64,000 nt of DNA from Isoperla grammatica (lineage: Eukaryota; Arthropoda; Insecta; Plecoptera; Perlodidae). The notes under the pieces were generated by a model that saw only the letters and a program-made list of their open reading frames with translations, ran no database searches and was not told where the DNA came from. A program made the position numbers and the translations under genes. Of the stretch, positions 61,096 through 64,000 are shown piece by piece (position 1 is the first letter of the stretch; each line of letters opens with the position of its first letter). Where the stretch lies: the NCBI GenBank assembly GCA_945910005.1, contig OX246743.1:9840587-9904586 (forward strand), given 5' to 3'.

Positions 61096-61406
61096 CCTAG
61101 AGAGCGCAATATTTCAATCTCCTTCCATCCAAAGCTACTATATATGATTCCTATAGACGGTGGATAGACAACTTGAGAGAGTGTATACTCTGCAACACTC
61201 AACTTGGTCCTAGAGAGCGCAATATTTCAATCTCCTTCCATCCAAAGCTACTATATATGATTCCTATAGACGGTGGATGGACAACTTGCGAGAGTGTATA
61301 CTCTGCAACCCTCAACTTGGTTCTAGAGAGCGCAATATTTCAATCTCCTTCCATCCAAAGCTACTATATATGATTCCTATAGACGGTGGATGGACAACTT
61401 GCGAGA
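61096..61406. repeat. 113-bp tandem repeat, 2.75 copies
   Basis: Units start at 61096, 61209 and 61322 and share CTAGAGAGCGCAATATTTC, TCCAAAGCTACTATATATG and GACGGTGGAT. The third is cut after ACAACTTGCGAG. Copies differ at only a few bases. The repeat gives the first part of the open frame at 61277-61804. Confidence 0.95.
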
Positions 61407-61804
61407 TCGCATCAATAAGACATCACACGAACAGTGACCAAGGCCACAAAAACAAAAAACACTTACCAAGTGATGTCTGCCCATTTTTTCGAGAGTTCCG
61501 CTCTCTTCCTCAGACAGTCCTCGCGTCTGAGGAAGAGACCGAAGCTCTCGAAAATTTTGTCAAATTCCGGGAAGAGCGGTATCAAGTAAAGAAGATTATC
61601 TCAGTGACTGTATCTTCAATTATTACTCTCAATGTAGACTATGCAATTAGTTCCAAACGTAAAGTTTTAACTGTGATAATCTGCGTGGCGTATCCCAGCA
61701 ACACCCAAGACGAAATTGTTTTTATGTTTACTACAGGAGTTTATGTGACGTATTTACTTAAAACTTGCTCCCGGTCTAAGATTCAGCCTTCGTTACATCT
61801 GTAA
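61277..61804 (+). CDS. unidentified 175-codon open frame starting in a tandem repeat
   Basis: The first 43 or so residues come from the 113-bp repeat, so the true start is doubtful. Residues about 60-105 are charged (SEEETEALENF, KFREERYQVKK) and could form a coiled coil. The C-terminal part is hydrophobic and unremarkable. The charged part is encoded by the right arm of a strong hairpin, which is unusual for a protein gene. I recognise no family. It may be a fragment of a retroelement or a chance frame. Confidence 0.2.
   Translation: MDNLRECILCNPQLGSRERNISISFHPKLLYMIPIDGGWTTCEIASIRHHTNSDQGHKNKKHLPSDVCPFFREFRSLPQTVLASEEETEALENFVKFREERYQVKKIISVTVSSIITLNVDYAISSKRKVLTVIICVAYPSNTQDEIVFMFTTGVYVTYLLKTCSRSKIQPSLHL
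61486..61554. repeat. hairpin with 30-bp arms and 9-base loop
   Basis: Left arm 61486-61515 pairs with right arm 61525-61554 at 27 of 30 positions, with a loop AGTCCTCGC. Inner arm word CTTCCTCAGAC and outer TTTTCGAGAG. It could be a transcript-level stem-loop or the relic of a small mobile element end. Confidence 0.85.
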
Positions 61805-61805
61805 T

Positions 61806-62715
61806 AATCATAATTCATGCCTTGAATCGCAGTGTAACATGTCCCACTACTCAAAGAGCACGTATACGTGCTTAACACTTAAAAGCCATAACATCATGTC
61901 TGTTTTCCCTTCATAGATATTACATTTCAAAGAAGATTCCTGGACACGATTATTATACACATACAAATATTTCTAAGCGATAAACCCTAGAAAGAACGAA
62001 CCCAACGTAAAAGAGTATAGCATGGGTTGGGTATGTGAAATTGATTTTCCAATACATGGAAACCCAGCGGTACGGAATAGCAACGTCAGCAAGAACTCGC
62101 ATCTCTGACGACAAGGTAGAGAGATTCAATTGAAAACTGTCGAGTGGGGAGAGGATGTGCGAGGGCTGCACACTGGCCGTGAGGGTGAGGGTCGTAACGC
62201 GAGGACAGCACGTTTCTCCTCCTTGTGAGGTAATGCGGTCGGTGTTGTATTGGAAACAAGTGCAGCAAGGCCTCACTTTATTGCACTCGATTCAGTTTAT
62301 GATAAATTCATAGTTTTAGCTTGAAAAAGTTTTTAAATTTTGTATCTTAAAATTATTTATTTTTATTAGTGGCGAGATTTTTTTTCTCGGTTTTATTTCA
62401 TTGAATTTTTTAAGTATTCATAAAATTAAGAGGAGAATTAAACTTATGTTATGATAGGGAAAAATATAGTTTGAAATTATTTCAAAACTAAAAAAAAAAA
62501 AATTAAAATATCTCTTAATAATGTCTTCAAAATGTTTGTTTGTCGAATGTTGTTGATTGCGCTTTAAGTGAAATGGTTTCCCCACTGAATATAAGTGTTC
62601 ATATAAAATCAAACTTTTTGACGGGATCACAAACTAACAAAAGTTTTGATTAACAGAAAACCTTTTTAAAATTATGAAACAAAACGAAACTTAGGTGTTT
62701 TAACACTGTAACTAG
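61806..62715. other. gene-free sequence
   Basis: A 107-codon minus-strand frame (61953-62276) lies in a moderately G+C-containing segment and is unrecognised. The remainder is A+T-rich. Confidence 0.45.
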
Positions 62716-62718
62716 ACT

Positions 62719-62836
62719 AAGCGGTGACTTTAGAGCCGTCGTAGCAATGAAGCACATAATAAATTGTATAAATGTCCCCCACTGTAAACTATTTCTTGTA
62801 ATTGAGTGGATATAGACTATAAATACAAGTTATTTG
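62719..62836. repeat. dispersed repeat of unknown class, copy 2
   Basis: Partner of 45497-45591 with the same word order. This copy has about 20-25 additional bases between the first and second shared blocks. The words are diverged at perhaps a quarter of the positions, so the copies are old. Confidence 0.5.
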
Positions 62837-63115
62837 TTAAAAAATGTATGTGAACCCATCTCTCAGGAGAGTCGAAATCTAAAACTAGGATCATCCCCTA
62901 TTCATCAACACAATCATCCCACCACACTACTCACACCCCCCTTGGATGTAACTATCGACGAGCAAAGTCTTCACCGTTACCCGTAGCCCTACACACTTGG
63001 TCCCGGATCAAGTCTATACCTTTTTCTACTTTCTCTCTTTTCATGAATTTAAATTCAATTTTCTTGTACGTTCGTTCGTTCGCTCCAGCGTCCCAGCTCT
63101 TCCCCATCACATTAC

Positions 63116-63509
63116 CAATACATCATCTCTCTCCTTTCGTCTCTCCTCCTACCTTGCTGTGCCTGCTCACGTGTGATGATATAGGATGTACACGATAAGA
63201 GACATCGCCAGGTGATCGTACAAGAAACAATACATCATCTCTCTCCTTTCGTCTCTCCTCCTCCACATATCCTCCTCCTCCTCTCCCACCCTATCCTACC
63301 TTGCTGTGCCTGCTCACGTGTGATGATATAGGATGTACAAGATAAGAGACATCGCCAGGTGACCGTACAAGATACAATACATCATCTCTCTCCTTTCGTC
63401 TCTCCTCCTCCACATATCCTACCTTGCTGTGCCTGCTCACGTGTGATGATATAGGATGTACACGATAAGAGACATCGCCAGGTGATCGGACAAGATACAA
63501 TACAATATG
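63116..63509. repeat. variable-length tandem repeat, three units (112, 147, 123 bp)
   Basis: CAATACATCATCTCTCTCC starts units at 63116, 63228 and 63375, and a fourth start at 63498 is cut off. Shared words are CTTGCTGTGCCTGCTCACG, TGATGATATAGGATGTACA and GAGACATCGCCAGGTGA. The length change is due to a CTCCTCCTC-rich insert of variable size between two conserved blocks. The 69-codon minus-strand frame across it is a by-product. Confidence 0.95.
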
Positions 63510-64000
63510 TACATGTGCTTGATGTATATTATATATTTGGTTTTATTAGTTTTAAGTTTTTGTGGAGTTGTGGTTACTAAATGGGTCTTTTTGACACAAA
63601 TATCTTAAAGAATGAAACTTCAGCTTACCCCTCTCACCGACGACTCGGGAAAGTCACTTGTGAGCTGTGTTTAAGAAAGTGTTACGTAAGCGCGAAAAAT
63701 TAAAATTACAGGTAAATCACTAAAGCAAAAAAATCAAATCAAATAATGATCTTGATAATGGGTGTTTGAAGATAGCTGCGTATTTAATTATAAGTTAGTA
63801 CTGTGGGAGTATTTCTCTTAATTATTTTTAATTCAATTGAGCAAGGACACAAAAAGTTTCTGAAGTAGGTATTTAGAGGTAACAATATTTAGGCTGGTAA
63901 AATAGCTTTGTCAAATAGCTGTTGTTGAAATAGGGACTGAACTGCAACAATGCCATATTATGTCAACTTGTAGTTGACATAAATGTCTGATAACTAGGCT
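63510..64000. other. gene-free A+T-rich sequence
   Basis: No supportable feature. The last bases contain CAACTTGTAGTTGACATAA after TGTCAACTTGTAGTTGACA (about 63961-63979), a short perfect-arm hairpin TGTCAACT/AGTTGACA. Confidence 0.5.

Overview
This is eukaryotic nuclear DNA, most likely from an invertebrate and plausibly an arthropod or insect. It is A+T-rich and contains no convincing complete protein-coding gene. It has no operon structure, rRNA or functional tRNA gene. What it does hold is typical of a large, repeat-laden animal genome: tRNA-derived SINEs on both strands, a hAT-like DNA transposon remnant, several minisatellite and satellite arrays, long mononucleotide C and G runs, and CT/GA microsatellites. 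The species cannot be named from the sequence alone.

Layout. Positions 1-7200 are gene-free apart from one minus-strand SINE near 3.6-3.8 kb and a homeodomain-site-rich patch near 4 kb. Positions 7.2-12.7 kb form a dense repeat cluster: 21 copies of a 131-bp GC-rich minisatellite, then a TACACTC heptamer array, then a 1.48-kb hAT-like element with the broken start of a transposase, then more heptamer array, then SINE sequence. Positions 12.7-23.4 kb are gene-free with more SINEs, a CpG-rich patch, a possible LINE-derived fragment, a perfect 38-bp palindrome and old, diverged tandem duplications. Positions 23,821-25,308 hold 24 nearly identical copies of a 62-bp, 60% GC satellite, part of which shows a nascent three-unit higher-order pattern.

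Positions 25-34 kb are mostly empty, with a diverged duplication at 26.7-27.0 kb and two regulatory-looking patches. The best hint of a real gene is at 34.4-35.6 kb: a CpG-bearing segment with a YY1-like site at its start, ending in an ATG in good context immediately followed by a strong splice donor (GTGAGT). It is followed by intron-like sequence rich in TAAT and TTAATTA sites and by a tight E-box cluster at 37.4 kb. If this is a first exon, the rest of the gene lies to the right of this window or across a very long intron.

Positions 38-58 kb are gene-free with SINE copies (40.4 and 50.4 kb), a short duplication (49.1 kb), an adjacent C15/G22 pair (50.7 kb) and one unexplained 183-codon minus-strand open frame (51.55-52.10 kb). 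Positions 58,765-59,448 contain the most striking single structure: a near-perfect inverted repeat with two arms of about 320 bp around a 43-bp spacer, roughly 96% identical. The right end adds a 143-bp CT tract, a 113-bp tandem repeat running into a 175-codon open frame that contains a strong 30-bp-arm hairpin, and a 112-147-bp variable tandem repeat.

No set of genes working together can be described. The window reads as intergenic or intronic sequence around a developmental-type promoter, colonised by mobile and tandem repeats. All calls come from reading the sequence by eye; no database search or folding was run.
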